Of a DNA stretch of 13,827 bases, positions 1-6,622 are shown piece by piece. The notes under the pieces were generated by a model. It did no database searches. It saw nothing but the letters and a program-made list of their open reading frames with translations, and was not told where the DNA came from. The stretch is taken from NCBI GenBank assembly GCA_003153585.1, contig PLZZ01000153.1, positions 1 to 13,827 of the forward strand, written 5' to 3'. Positions within the stretch are counted from its first letter, which is position 1. The number at the start of each line of letters is the position of its first letter. The position numbers and the translations under genes were made by a program. The DNA comes from Acidobacteriota bacterium. Lineage in GTDB: Bacteria > Acidobacteriota > Terriglobia > Acidiferrales > UBA7541.

Positions 1-872
1 GGAGCCTTGAAGCTCCGGATCGGCTTGAACACCTTCTCCGCGTTCTTGATCGGCCCGGTGTAGCACCACACGATGCCGCACATCTTTTTATCGTACAGAT
101 GCTCGGGGAACGGCGGCCAGGGCGGCACAGTGTGGAAAGCAAAGAACCCATAGACGTCATCGGGCGCCTTGGCGATGAAGCTGCGGTACCAGCGCATCAT
201 TTCCGCCGCGTCTTCCATCGGCCACAGCATTGGCCCGCCGTAGTCGGTGTGCACCGGTTGCGCCTTGAACAGAAACGAAGTCACGACGCCGAAATTGCCG
301 CCCCCGCCGCGCACCGCCCAAAACAGGTCGGTATTTTCCTTGGCACTGGCGGTAACGAACCTCCCGTCGGCCAGCACCATTTCGACGGCTAGCAGATTGT
401 CGATAGTCAGGCCGTACCGCCGCGTCAAGTATCCGATTCCGCCGCCCAACGTCAGTCCGGCCACGCCGGTTGTCGAAATTATGCCCGAAGGAACCGCGAG
501 ACCGAACGCGTGCGTCGCATGATCCACATCGCGCCACAGCGCGCCGCCTCCAGCCCGCACGGTCTTCTTCTTCGGGTCCACGCGAACATAGTTCATCGGC
601 GAAAGATCGATCACCAATCCGTCATCGCACACTCCCAAGCCGCCGGCATTGTGGCCGCCGCCGCGGATAGCAACCAGCAGCTTCTGTTCGCGGCCGAAGT
701 TCACCGCCGCCATGACGTCGGCCACGTCGGCGCAACGCGCAATCAGTCGCGGATGCCGGTCGATCATGCTGTTGTACACCTTGCGAGACGCTTCGTAACT
801 CGGGTCGCCTGGCTCGATCAAGCCGCCAAGCAGGCTGGCTCTGAAGCTTGAGATCGTCGCTTCGTTCAGCAT
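1..872 (-). CDS. FAD-binding oxidoreductase, berberine-bridge (BBE)/6-hydroxynicotine-oxidase type, 3'-truncated by window edge
   Basis: I translated this frame by hand from the ATG at 872 (minus strand); it stays open for 290 codons to the window edge. The protein begins MLNEATISSFRASL. It has the PCMH-type FAD-binding fold: RGGGHNAGG around residues 70-78, GGGIGYLTRRYGL at 143-155 and VRGGGGNFGVVTSF further on, then the start of the BBE substrate domain. His74 in RGGGH is the position that carries the 8-alpha-histidyl FAD bond. The place where bicovalent members (for example glucooligosaccharide oxidase) have the second, 6-S-cysteinyl bond is Ile132 here (SGIISTTG), so a single covalent link is predicted. 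The enzyme should oxidise an alcohol or amine with O2 as acceptor; the substrate cannot be read from sequence. GGAG six bases before the ATG serves as ribosome binding site. It lies 111 bp downstream of the OsmC gene on the same strand, so co-transcription is possible. Family members are about 450-480 residues, so roughly a third is missing. Confidence 0.93.
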   Translation of the reverse strand, partial: MLNEATISSFRASLLGGLIEPGDPSYEASRKVYNSMIDRHPRLIARCADVADVMAAVNFGREQKLLVAIRGGGHNAGGLGVCDDGLVIDLSPMNYVRVDPKKKTVRAGGGALWRDVDHATHAFGLAVPSGIISTTGVAGLTLGGGIGYLTRRYGLTIDNLLAVEMVLADGRFVTASAKENTDLFWAVRGGGGNFGVVTSFLFKAQPVHTDYGGPMLWPMEDAAEMMRWYRSFIAKAPDDVYGFFAFHTVPPWPPFPEHLYDKKMCGIVWCYTGPIKNAEKVFKPIRSFKA

Positions 873-983
873 GGCTGCTCCATCCCTCAAAAGTTCACTA
901 TCCGACAAGATACTAGCCCGGAAAAACAGCCTGGGCATCAAAGATGAGGTTTTTATGAGTGAAGACTTATTGCGGCCGTCTGT

Positions 984-1490
984 TCAATCCCTTCGTACCC
1001 ACTCGGATTGCACCTTCGGTGGGCGCGTCAAGGTTTGCATTACCACGCAATACTCTTCTGTCTTTGCCTGCAATCCCTTCATTTGTTCCGGGGTTGCGTT
1101 TGGCGCGGCAATATCAAAATGAAGACGAATGCTCTCGAATCCGACTGGCACATCCTTTGAGATTCCAAGGGTGCCTCGAAGATCCAAGTCTCCCTCCACC
1201 GTCACCTCAATACGTTCCGTTGTTATACCCATAGCCGCGGCCACCATCTGACAGGTGATTTGCGCGCAAGCCGCCAAAGCTCCAAGCAAAAGATCGCCGG
1301 AACACGCGCCCGCGCCTGCGCCTCCGACGCCCTTGTGCGCCTCGGCGTGGTAAACGGCACGCCCGATATCGACCGAGCATGACACCGGAGCATCCGTCTG
1401 CGCGCCTTTCGCCCGAAGTGTGATGCGCGAGGCGCTCGGGTCATTGCGGTATTGGTCTTTCAGCGGCTTCTGAAGCGATCGAAGATCCAT
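984..1490 (-). CDS. OsmC/Ohr-superfamily protein (thiol peroxidase-like)
   Basis: This 168-residue protein has the OsmC fold signature. A first cysteine, Cys75, sits in LLLGALAACAQIT at the start of the long central helix, and a second, Cys148, in EEYCVVMQTL. Both match the redox pair that OsmC/Ohr proteins use to reduce organic hydroperoxides with dithiol cofactors. Extra cysteines lie at 38, 63 and 80. About 25 residues precede the core, which is longer than typical 140-residue OsmC proteins and resembles the YhfA-like/uncharacterised branch more than classical Ohr, so peroxidase activity is likely but not certain. It should act in the cytoplasm. The start at 1490 is supported by an AGGGTGAGG stretch just upstream. 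The same-strand FAD oxidase follows after 111 bp; pairing an H2O2-generating oxidase with a peroxide-detoxifying protein would make sense, but this is inference. Confidence 0.92.
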   Translation of the reverse strand: MDLRSLQKPLKDQYRNDPSASRITLRAKGAQTDAPVSCSVDIGRAVYHAEAHKGVGGAGAGACSGDLLLGALAACAQITCQMVAAAMGITTERIEVTVEGDLDLRGTLGISKDVPVGFESIRLHFDIAAPNATPEQMKGLQAKTEEYCVVMQTLTRPPKVQSEWVRRD

Positions 1491-1502
1491 GGCGCCCTCA
1501 CC

Positions 1503-1532
1503 CTTTTATTTATTCTTGGCCATTTTTTACAA
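1503..1532 (-). promoter_or_regulatory. Possible sigma-70 promoter for the OsmC gene
   Basis: On the minus strand TTGTAA (1532-1527) is separated by 18 bp from TAAAAG (1508-1503), in an A/T-rich patch that stands out from the surroundings. The -10 ends 12 nt before the ATG, so the leader would be very short and could not contain the whole AGGGTGAGG ribosome site. Either the real -10 lies slightly upstream (for example the TAAATA within the same patch) or the call is wrong. Weak evidence. Confidence 0.3.
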
Positions 1533-1558
1533 CCAGAGGCAGCTTCGGCCGAGCCGTC

Positions 1559-1587
1559 TTGAAGCCGCTCCACCCGCGTGCTAGCAT
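1559..1587 (+). promoter_or_regulatory. Predicted extended -10 promoter for the DUF4242 gene
   Basis: TTGAAG (1559-1564) and TAGCAT (1582-1587) are separated by 17 bp, with a TG dinucleotide at 1579-1580 one base before the -10, the extended -10 pattern. Transcription would start near 1594, downstream of the alternative ATG at 1590, which supports the ATG at 1611 as the real start. Confidence 0.55.
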
Positions 1588-1610
1588 AAATGCACATTAG
1601 AGGGAGTTCC

Positions 1611-1883
1611 ATGCCAAAGTTCGTCATCGAGCGCGAAGTCCCCGGAGCCGGAAGCCTAACCGACGCGGAATTGCGCGAACTGTCCCAAAAGTCGGTCAGC
1701 GTTCTGAAGGGGATGGGTCCCGAGATCCAGTGGCTCCACAGCTACGTAACCGGCGACAAAGTGTACTGCGTGTACCTCGCTCCGGACGAAGCGACCATCC
1801 GGGAACACGCCAAGCGCACAGGCATCCCGGCCAATCGCGTCTCCGCGGTGCGCCGACTTATCGACCCGTCAACCGCGGAGTAA
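1611..1883 (+). CDS. DUF4242 family protein (SCO4226-like small ferredoxin-fold protein)
   Basis: This 90-residue cytoplasmic protein begins MPKFVIEREVPGAG. The typical DUF4242 pattern follows: an early FVIEREVPGAG strand, a helix with LTDAELRELSQKS, the central block PEIQWLHSYVTGDKVYCVY, and a last part with IREHAKRTGIPANRV. The family folds as a dimeric alpha/beta barrel-like sandwich. One member, Streptomyces SCO4226, was described as nickel-binding, but no general function is established; His43, Cys53 and His66 are possible ligands here. I chose the ATG at 1611 because AGGGAG sits at a good distance upstream and the predicted transcription start lies after the longer alternative ATG (1590). 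It is a single-gene unit, divergent from the OsmC gene and convergent with the kinase gene 43 bp away. No obvious terminator lies between the convergent ends. Confidence 0.9.
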   Translation: MPKFVIEREVPGAGSLTDAELRELSQKSVSVLKGMGPEIQWLHSYVTGDKVYCVYLAPDEATIREHAKRTGIPANRVSAVRRLIDPSTAE

Positions 1884-1926
1884 GCCGGCTGAATCTTCCA
1901 GCGTCATCCGGATGTTCTTTGCCGCT

Positions 1927-4900
1927 TTAACCAGCAGGAGACGCCGCCTCTGGCATCAACACTTCCTCAATAGCTTTCTCGAATGGCATAGCCCAACCTT
2001 CTAACCAAGCCATCGTGCTTGCTGTGTTCGTTACAGCCTGCCGTGCAGGGTCCAGAATCGTTTCCAGTTTGGTCTGTTCCACGGGCGTAAGAGGAGCGCC
2101 GATATTTTGGCGCAGCGCGGCCGCGGCGCCTGCCAGCCGCAACGATCGCTCCGCTTGCAGTTGAACCGCTGCTAAGCCCGCGAAGCATTCCAGCAGACGG
2201 GCTATTCCGCGCTTGTGTCTTAGTTCCCGGAAAGTTTTTAGACTTTCGCAATACAGAGAGTGCGCTGCGGAACAATCCTTTTGTTCTCTCGCCAAGCTGC
2301 CGAGATCCGCGAGCGTGCCGGCAATGCCCCAGCGGTCCCCGACTTCTCGAAAAATTGTCAGGCTTTGTTCGTACAACGCCCGCGCGGCCGTGGAGTCGCC
2401 CTGATCTCGAGCCACATCCCCCTGAGAGTTCAGCGACCAGCCGACGCCTGTCCGATCTCCCAAGCCTCGGAAGATGGAAAGACACTCCGCGTGTAGCGAG
2501 CTCGCCCGGGCATAGTCGCCCTGTGATTTGACCACATTCGCGAGATTGCTCAGAGCGCGAGCGACAGCCCTCGGGTCGCCCAATTCTCTCCATAATACGA
2601 GGCTTTCTTCAAACAGAGAGTTCGCCACCGCGACGGCGTCCTGCTCTCGAGCAAGGACCGCCAGCGCATTTAAAGAAACTGCCACGCCCTGCTTGTCATA
2701 CAACTGATGAGCGATGCCTAGACTTTCGTTGATCAGCGCATCCGCCGCGGGATAATCTCCCTGCTCGCCCGCGAGCACGCCCGCGGCGAAAAGAGCGCGC
2801 AATCGCGCCTTCGTGGGAGCAGCCGCGCCCGTGAGCTGCAACAGCTTGCCCAGCCGGTCGCTGCCTTCGGCGAAGTACTCGCGCGTTTCCCAGAACCGAA
2901 AGAGGGCCGCACCGAGACGCAGACCCCAATCTGCATCTCCCGTCTTTGTCAGCCACTCAAGCGCGGCGCCGAAATTGTCGTGTTCCAAACTGAGGCGCTC
3001 CAGCGATTCCGCGCCTACCGCGCTACCCTGCTCGGTAACTTCCTCTTCGGCCAGCACCAGGCAGTAGGCGGCATGGGCTCGCCTGGTCAGTGCCTCTTCC
3101 TTGCTTGCCTCCAGTTTTTCCCGAGCGTACTCGCGAATCGTTTCCAGCATCATGAACCGCGATTCACCGTTCGCTTGCTCCACCTGCTGCAGCAAGCTCT
3201 TGTCCACCATGGACGCCGTACCGTCGAGCAAGTCCAAATCGAGATCGCCTTTGGTGTCGCACACAGCTTCCACGCCCTCCAGCGTGCTTCCTCCCACGAA
3301 CACCGATAATCTTCGAAAAAGTTTCTGCTCGGCGGGGCTTAGCAGATCGTAGCTCCAATCGATCGTGCCGCGAAGCGTCTGCTGCCTCTGCGGCAGATCC
3401 CTCGCCCCGCCCGTCAACAACTGCAAGCGGCTCGCCAAGCGGGTTTGCATTGCAGAGAGCGAGAGAACTTTCACCCGCGCGGCTGCGAGTTCGATCGCGA
3501 GAGGCAGGCCGTCCAACCGGGCGCAAATCTCGGCGACTGTCTGGGCGTTCTCCGCGTTAAGTTCAAAATCCGGCTTGGCAGCGCCGGCGCGTTGGACGAA
3601 TAGTGCGACCGCGGGGCACTTTGACAGCGCCTCAAGCGACGGCAGCGACTTCGAATCCGGCAGCGCCAGCGGCGGCACCGGAAATTCATGCTCTCCGTAC
3701 ACGTGCAGCGCTGCTCGGCTCGTCACCAGGATTTTAAGATTGGGAGCCGTAGCCAGCAGTTCTGCCACTACAGGCGACGCCTGAATCAAGTGTTCGAAAT
3801 TGTCCAGCAAGAGCAGCATGGGTGCGCCCGATGAATCCCGCAAATTCTTCTTCAGCACTTCGAGCGGCGACTGTCCCCCTGCCTCTCGGATCCCCAACGT
3901 TTGCACGATCGCCGAAGCCATCAAGCTGGGGTCGCTTACCGGCGAGAGCGGGACAAAATGAATGCCGCCTGGAAATTGTTCCACAAGGCTGTTCGCCACC
4001 TCCACCGCGAGACGCGTTTTGCCCATCCCGCCCGGGCCTGTTACGGTAACCAAGCGCACATCCCCACGCTGCAGAAGTTCTTTGGCGAAAACTACTTCCT
4101 TCTCTCGCCCCACAAATCGGGTCCGCTGTACCGGAATATTGGTCGGACGGGCCTCCGCCTGCTTAACTTGTTTCTCTGAGAAGCGATCGCGGATGGCTGC
4201 AAGTTCGTGTGCCAGATCGCGGGTAGAGACGTACCGCTTATCGGGCTCCTTCTCCAGGCACCTTTCGATGGCCCAACATAGCGGAGCGGGCGCGTCGGGA
4301 TTTTGCCCTGCGATCGGCTCCACTTGTTCCCGGAGAATTGCCACCATCGTCTCCGCCACTGTGTTCCTCTTAAACGCTCGCTTTCCGCTCACCATCTCGT
4401 AGAGCACCAAGCCGAACGAGAACTGGTCTGACCGGAAATCCAACCGGCTGCCGCTGGCCTGCTCCGGTGACATGTACTGCACCGTTCCTGTTATCCCGCC
4501 CGGTTCAGTCTGCCACCCGGACATCGTCTGTGCCCCCGATTGCTCTCCGCTGGGTGACACGAGTTTCGCCAGGCCAAAGTCCAGGATTTTTATGAATCCA
4601 TCGTCGGTGATCATCAAGTTGTCAGGCTTCAAGTCCCTGTGCGCGATGCCCGCTTCATGCGCCTTGGCCAATCCCTCTGCAACCTGCGCTGCGATTTCAA
4701 TCGACCTTCGTATTGGCAACGACCCGGCGGCTAGCAACTCACGCAGCGTCTTTCCTTCTATCAGTTCCATCGCAATGTAATGAGTGGAACCGTCCTGTCC
4801 AAGGTCGTAGATGGTAACGATATTCGGATGATTGAGGGCTGATGCCGAGCGGGCCTCCCGCTCGAAGCGGAGCAACCGGTCGCTGTCTGCGGCGAATTCG

Positions 4901-5034
4901 GCGGGAAGAATTTTGATCGCAACAACGCGGCCCAGGCGCGCATCACGCGCCCGGTACACTTCACCCATACCGCCCGCGCCCAGCAGCGTCACAATTTCGT
5001 AAGGCCCGAGGTGAGTCCCTGGAAGGAGCGCCAT
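1927..5034 (-). CDS. Ser/Thr protein kinase fused to a STAND (NB-ARC/AfsR-type) ATPase and TPR array
   Basis: This 1035-residue protein has three parts. Residues 11-285 are a complete PknB-type kinase: glycine loop GAGGMG 19-24, VAIK with Lys41, HRDLKPDN 132-139 (Asp134), DFG 152-154 and SPE 189-191. Residues 303-600 are a STAND ATPase: Walker A GPGGMGKT 333-340, Walker B LLLLDNFE 407-414, sensor TSR 438-440, GLPLAIELAAAR 509-520 and a winged-helix-like region with TIDWSYDLLSPAEQKLF. Residues 741-980 are six TPRs with an exact 40-residue pitch. No membrane segment or C-terminal DNA-binding domain is visible, so it is probably cytosolic. It combines kinase and STAND parts like mycobacterial PknK but lacks the LuxR tail. 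Ligand-gated oligomerisation through the TPRs controlling the kinase is inferred; input and substrates are unknown. No Shine-Dalgarno precedes the ATG, but TATAAT lies 11 nt upstream. It is divergent from the CDF transporter gene. Confidence 0.95.
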   Translation of the reverse strand: MALLPGTHLGPYEIVTLLGAGGMGEVYRARDARLGRVVAIKILPAEFAADSDRLLRFEREARSASALNHPNIVTIYDLGQDGSTHYIAMELIEGKTLRELLAAGSLPIRRSIEIAAQVAEGLAKAHEAGIAHRDLKPDNLMITDDGFIKILDFGLAKLVSPSGEQSGAQTMSGWQTEPGGITGTVQYMSPEQASGSRLDFRSDQFSFGLVLYEMVSGKRAFKRNTVAETMVAILREQVEPIAGQNPDAPAPLCWAIERCLEKEPDKRYVSTRDLAHELAAIRDRFSEKQVKQAEARPTNIPVQRTRFVGREKEVVFAKELLQRGDVRLVTVTGPGGMGKTRLAVEVANSLVEQFPGGIHFVPLSPVSDPSLMASAIVQTLGIREAGGQSPLEVLKKNLRDSSGAPMLLLLDNFEHLIQASPVVAELLATAPNLKILVTSRAALHVYGEHEFPVPPLALPDSKSLPSLEALSKCPAVALFVQRAGAAKPDFELNAENAQTVAEICARLDGLPLAIELAAARVKVLSLSAMQTRLASRLQLLTGGARDLPQRQQTLRGTIDWSYDLLSPAEQKLFRRLSVFVGGSTLEGVEAVCDTKGDLDLDLLDGTASMVDKSLLQQVEQANGESRFMMLETIREYAREKLEASKEEALTRRAHAAYCLVLAEEEVTEQGSAVGAESLERLSLEHDNFGAALEWLTKTGDADWGLRLGAALFRFWETREYFAEGSDRLGKLLQLTGAAAPTKARLRALFAAGVLAGEQGDYPAADALINESLGIAHQLYDKQGVAVSLNALAVLAREQDAVAVANSLFEESLVLWRELGDPRAVARALSNLANVVKSQGDYARASSLHAECLSIFRGLGDRTGVGWSLNSQGDVARDQGDSTAARALYEQSLTIFREVGDRWGIAGTLADLGSLAREQKDCSAAHSLYCESLKTFRELRHKRGIARLLECFAGLAAVQLQAERSLRLAGAAAALRQNIGAPLTPVEQTKLETILDPARQAVTNTASTMAWLEGWAMPFEKAIEEVLMPEAASPAG
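2095..2814 (-). repeat. Six tandem 120-bp units encoding 40-residue TPRs
   Basis: Within the kinase gene, residues 741-780, 781-820, 821-860, 861-900, 901-940 and 941-980 align without a gap. Recurrent features are an A/G-rich first helix, a Q-G-D or similar turn near position 18-20, and an S-L-x-x-x-R-E-L/V-G-D ending in the central units. The first and last units are more divergent. At DNA level the units are clearly diverged, so this is an old repeat, not a hypervariable one. Confidence 0.85.
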
Positions 5035-5045
5035 AAGTTGCCGCG

Positions 5046-5051
5046 ATTATA
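5046..5051 (-). promoter_or_regulatory. Consensus TATAAT -10 box for the kinase gene
   Basis: A perfect TATAAT on the minus strand ends 11 nt before the ATG at 5034. No convincing -35 is found at 15-18 bp. Transcription from it would give a leader of only a few bases, matching the lack of a ribosome binding site. Confidence 0.45.
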
Positions 5052-5162
5052 ACCTCGGAATTCCCTGTCCCGGTACTCCCGTCTCGCTCGCCGCGAAACA
5101 TTTCCAGTCTCGGCAGCGACACGACCGTTCTCACCTACATGCAGAATCCCTCCGGCAGGTCG

Positions 5163-5190
5163 CTGAAACCGCCCTGGGCGCGCGTATAAT
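5163..5190 (+). promoter_or_regulatory. Predicted promoter for the CDF transporter, probably leaderless
   Basis: CTGAAA (5163-5168), a 16-bp spacer and a perfect TATAAT (5185-5190) stand only 7 nt before the ATG at 5198. The expected transcription start falls at or one base from the A of the start codon, which implies a leaderless mRNA. The divergent kinase -10 lies about 110 bp away in the same 163-bp intergenic region, which shows no other clear signal. Confidence 0.55.
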
Positions 5191-5197
5191 CCACCGC

Positions 5198-6622
5198 ATG
5201 TCATCTGTGCCGGCGATGGCCGCTAGCGACCAAGCTTCCCGTGAAAAACGATTGGCGGCGCTCGGCTCGATTGGCTCGGCGGTGGTGCTTGTCACGCTGA
5301 AGGTCTTCCTGGTTGCGCTCACCGGCAGCTTGGGAATTCTGTCCGAGGCGCTGCACTCGAGTCTCGATCTGGTCGCCGCCGTCATCACCTATCTTTCCGT
5401 GCGTGTGTCGGACAAGCCTCCCGACTCCGACCACCTATACGGCCACGGCAAAGTGGAAAGTTTTTCCGCGTTCGTCGAAACCGCCCTTTTGCTGCTCACC
5501 GCCATTTACATTATCTGGGAGGCGATTCAGCGCCTCGTGTTTCACTCCGTAGAAATGCGCCCCAGCCTTACTGCCATCCTCGTCCTCGCTTTCGCCATGG
5601 GGATTGATTTCATTCGCTCGCGCGCGTTGAACCGTGTCGCGAAAAAATATCCCAGCGAAGCCCTAGAAGCCGACGCCCTTCACTTCTCCACCGACGTTTG
5701 GAGCACGTTCGTCGTCATTCTCGGTATTACCGGAGCATGGCTCGGGTTGAAATTTGGCATCCCTTGGCTCGGTAAGCTGGACGCGGTAGCGGCACTCGGC
5801 GTCGCCGGCGTTATCATCTGGATCGGCTCGCGGCTTGGCAAACGCACCGCCGACGCGTTGCTCGACGTGGCCCCCAGCGGCCTGCGCGAGCGAATCACCG
5901 CTGCCGTGGATAAAACCGAAGGCGTGTTGCGCACCGAACGCGTGCGCGTCCGCCGTGCCGGCCAGCGTTATTTCGTGGACGTCACCATCAGCGTTCCGCG
6001 CACAGCCAGTCTCGAGCAGGCCCACGCCGCCAGCGATTCGGTGGAGAAACGCATCGGCCAGATCGTCCCCGCGGACGTGGTGGTTCACGTCGAGCCGCGC
6101 GCCCGTCAGAACGAGCATCCCTTCGAAACCATTCGCGCCATCGCCCAGCGCCGCGGCCTCGCCATTCACGAAATATCGGCGAACCAGTACGACGGGCATC
6201 TCTTCATCGAGTTGCATCTGGAAGTGGAAGAGGGATCGAGCTTGCGGGAAGCCCATCGTCGCGCTACAGAACTGGAAAATGAAATCCTGCAAGCCACCGA
6301 CCCGGGTGCGCGCGTTAATATTCACATCGAACCGCTGGGCGTGCGAATTGGCGGCGCCGAGGAGATGAAGGAACTCGCCCGCTCGGTCCAGCATTTTCTG
6401 AATTCACTCCAATCGGAATATCACGAGCTGGTGGATTGCCACGACGTTCGCGTGCGCAGCGCCGATCACAAAATCCTGGTCTCCTGCCATTGCGCCATGG
6501 ACGGAAGCCTTCCGATCACGGCGGTTCACGACATCACCGCTGCCCTCGAAGACCGCGTCAAGGAAAGGTTCCCTCAAATTTTTCGTCTGACGATTCACCC
6601 CGAGCCCGTGGAGGAAGCGTAG
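5198..6622 (+). CDS. Cation diffusion facilitator (CDF) metal exporter with three tandem C-terminal domains
   Basis: This 474-residue inner-membrane protein exports divalent metal, probably Zn(II), by proton antiport. The transmembrane part (about 22-212, six helices) contains the site-A motifs HxxxD in TM2 (His53, Asp57) and TM5 (His162, Asp166); the His in TM2 favours zinc. YGHGK (81-85) lies in the TM2-TM3 loop. Ordinary CDFs end after one cytoplasmic dimerisation domain at about 300 residues; here three follow, each closing on a similar strand: VVHVEP to 300, NIHIEP to 379 and TIHPEP to 470. Aligned from memory with E. coli FieF/YiiP, repeats 2 and 3 keep all four cytoplasmic zinc-binding histidines (324, 340, 353, 376 and 415, 431, 444, 467) with Glu in place of the Asp. 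Repeat 1 keeps only His276 and His297. The start has no Shine-Dalgarno but a TATAAT 7 nt upstream. The last 28 nt overlap the convergent glycosyltransferase gene. Confidence 0.94.
   Translation: MSSVPAMAASDQASREKRLAALGSIGSAVVLVTLKVFLVALTGSLGILSEALHSSLDLVAAVITYLSVRVSDKPPDSDHLYGHGKVESFSAFVETALLLLTAIYIIWEAIQRLVFHSVEMRPSLTAILVLAFAMGIDFIRSRALNRVAKKYPSEALEADALHFSTDVWSTFVVILGITGAWLGLKFGIPWLGKLDAVAALGVAGVIIWIGSRLGKRTADALLDVAPSGLRERITAAVDKTEGVLRTERVRVRRAGQRYFVDVTISVPRTASLEQAHAASDSVEKRIGQIVPADVVVHVEPRARQNEHPFETIRAIAQRRGLAIHEISANQYDGHLFIELHLEVEEGSSLREAHRRATELENEILQATDPGARVNIHIEPLGVRIGGAEEMKELARSVQHFLNSLQSEYHELVDCHDVRVRSADHKILVSCHCAMDGSLPITAVHDITAALEDRVKERFPQIFRLTIHPEPVEEA

Noticed and set aside
890..960. 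Terminator hairpin between the OsmC and FAD oxidase genes
   Set aside because: The only pairing, GCCCGG with CTGGGC around a 9-base loop, has a G-U pair and no T-run in the right place.
1590..1610. ATG at 1590 as the start of the DUF4242 gene
   Set aside because: It lies at or before the predicted transcription start and adds seven residues not expected in the family; AGGGAG precedes the ATG at 1611.
1884..1926. Bidirectional terminator between the DUF4242 and kinase genes
   Set aside because: Only very short palindromes (AGCCGGCT, CATCCGGATG) without a usable loop or T-run are present.
5663..6394. 243-codon minus-strand frame inside the CDF gene
   Set aside because: No recognisable motif and no ribosome site; the plus strand has conserved CDF residues throughout.
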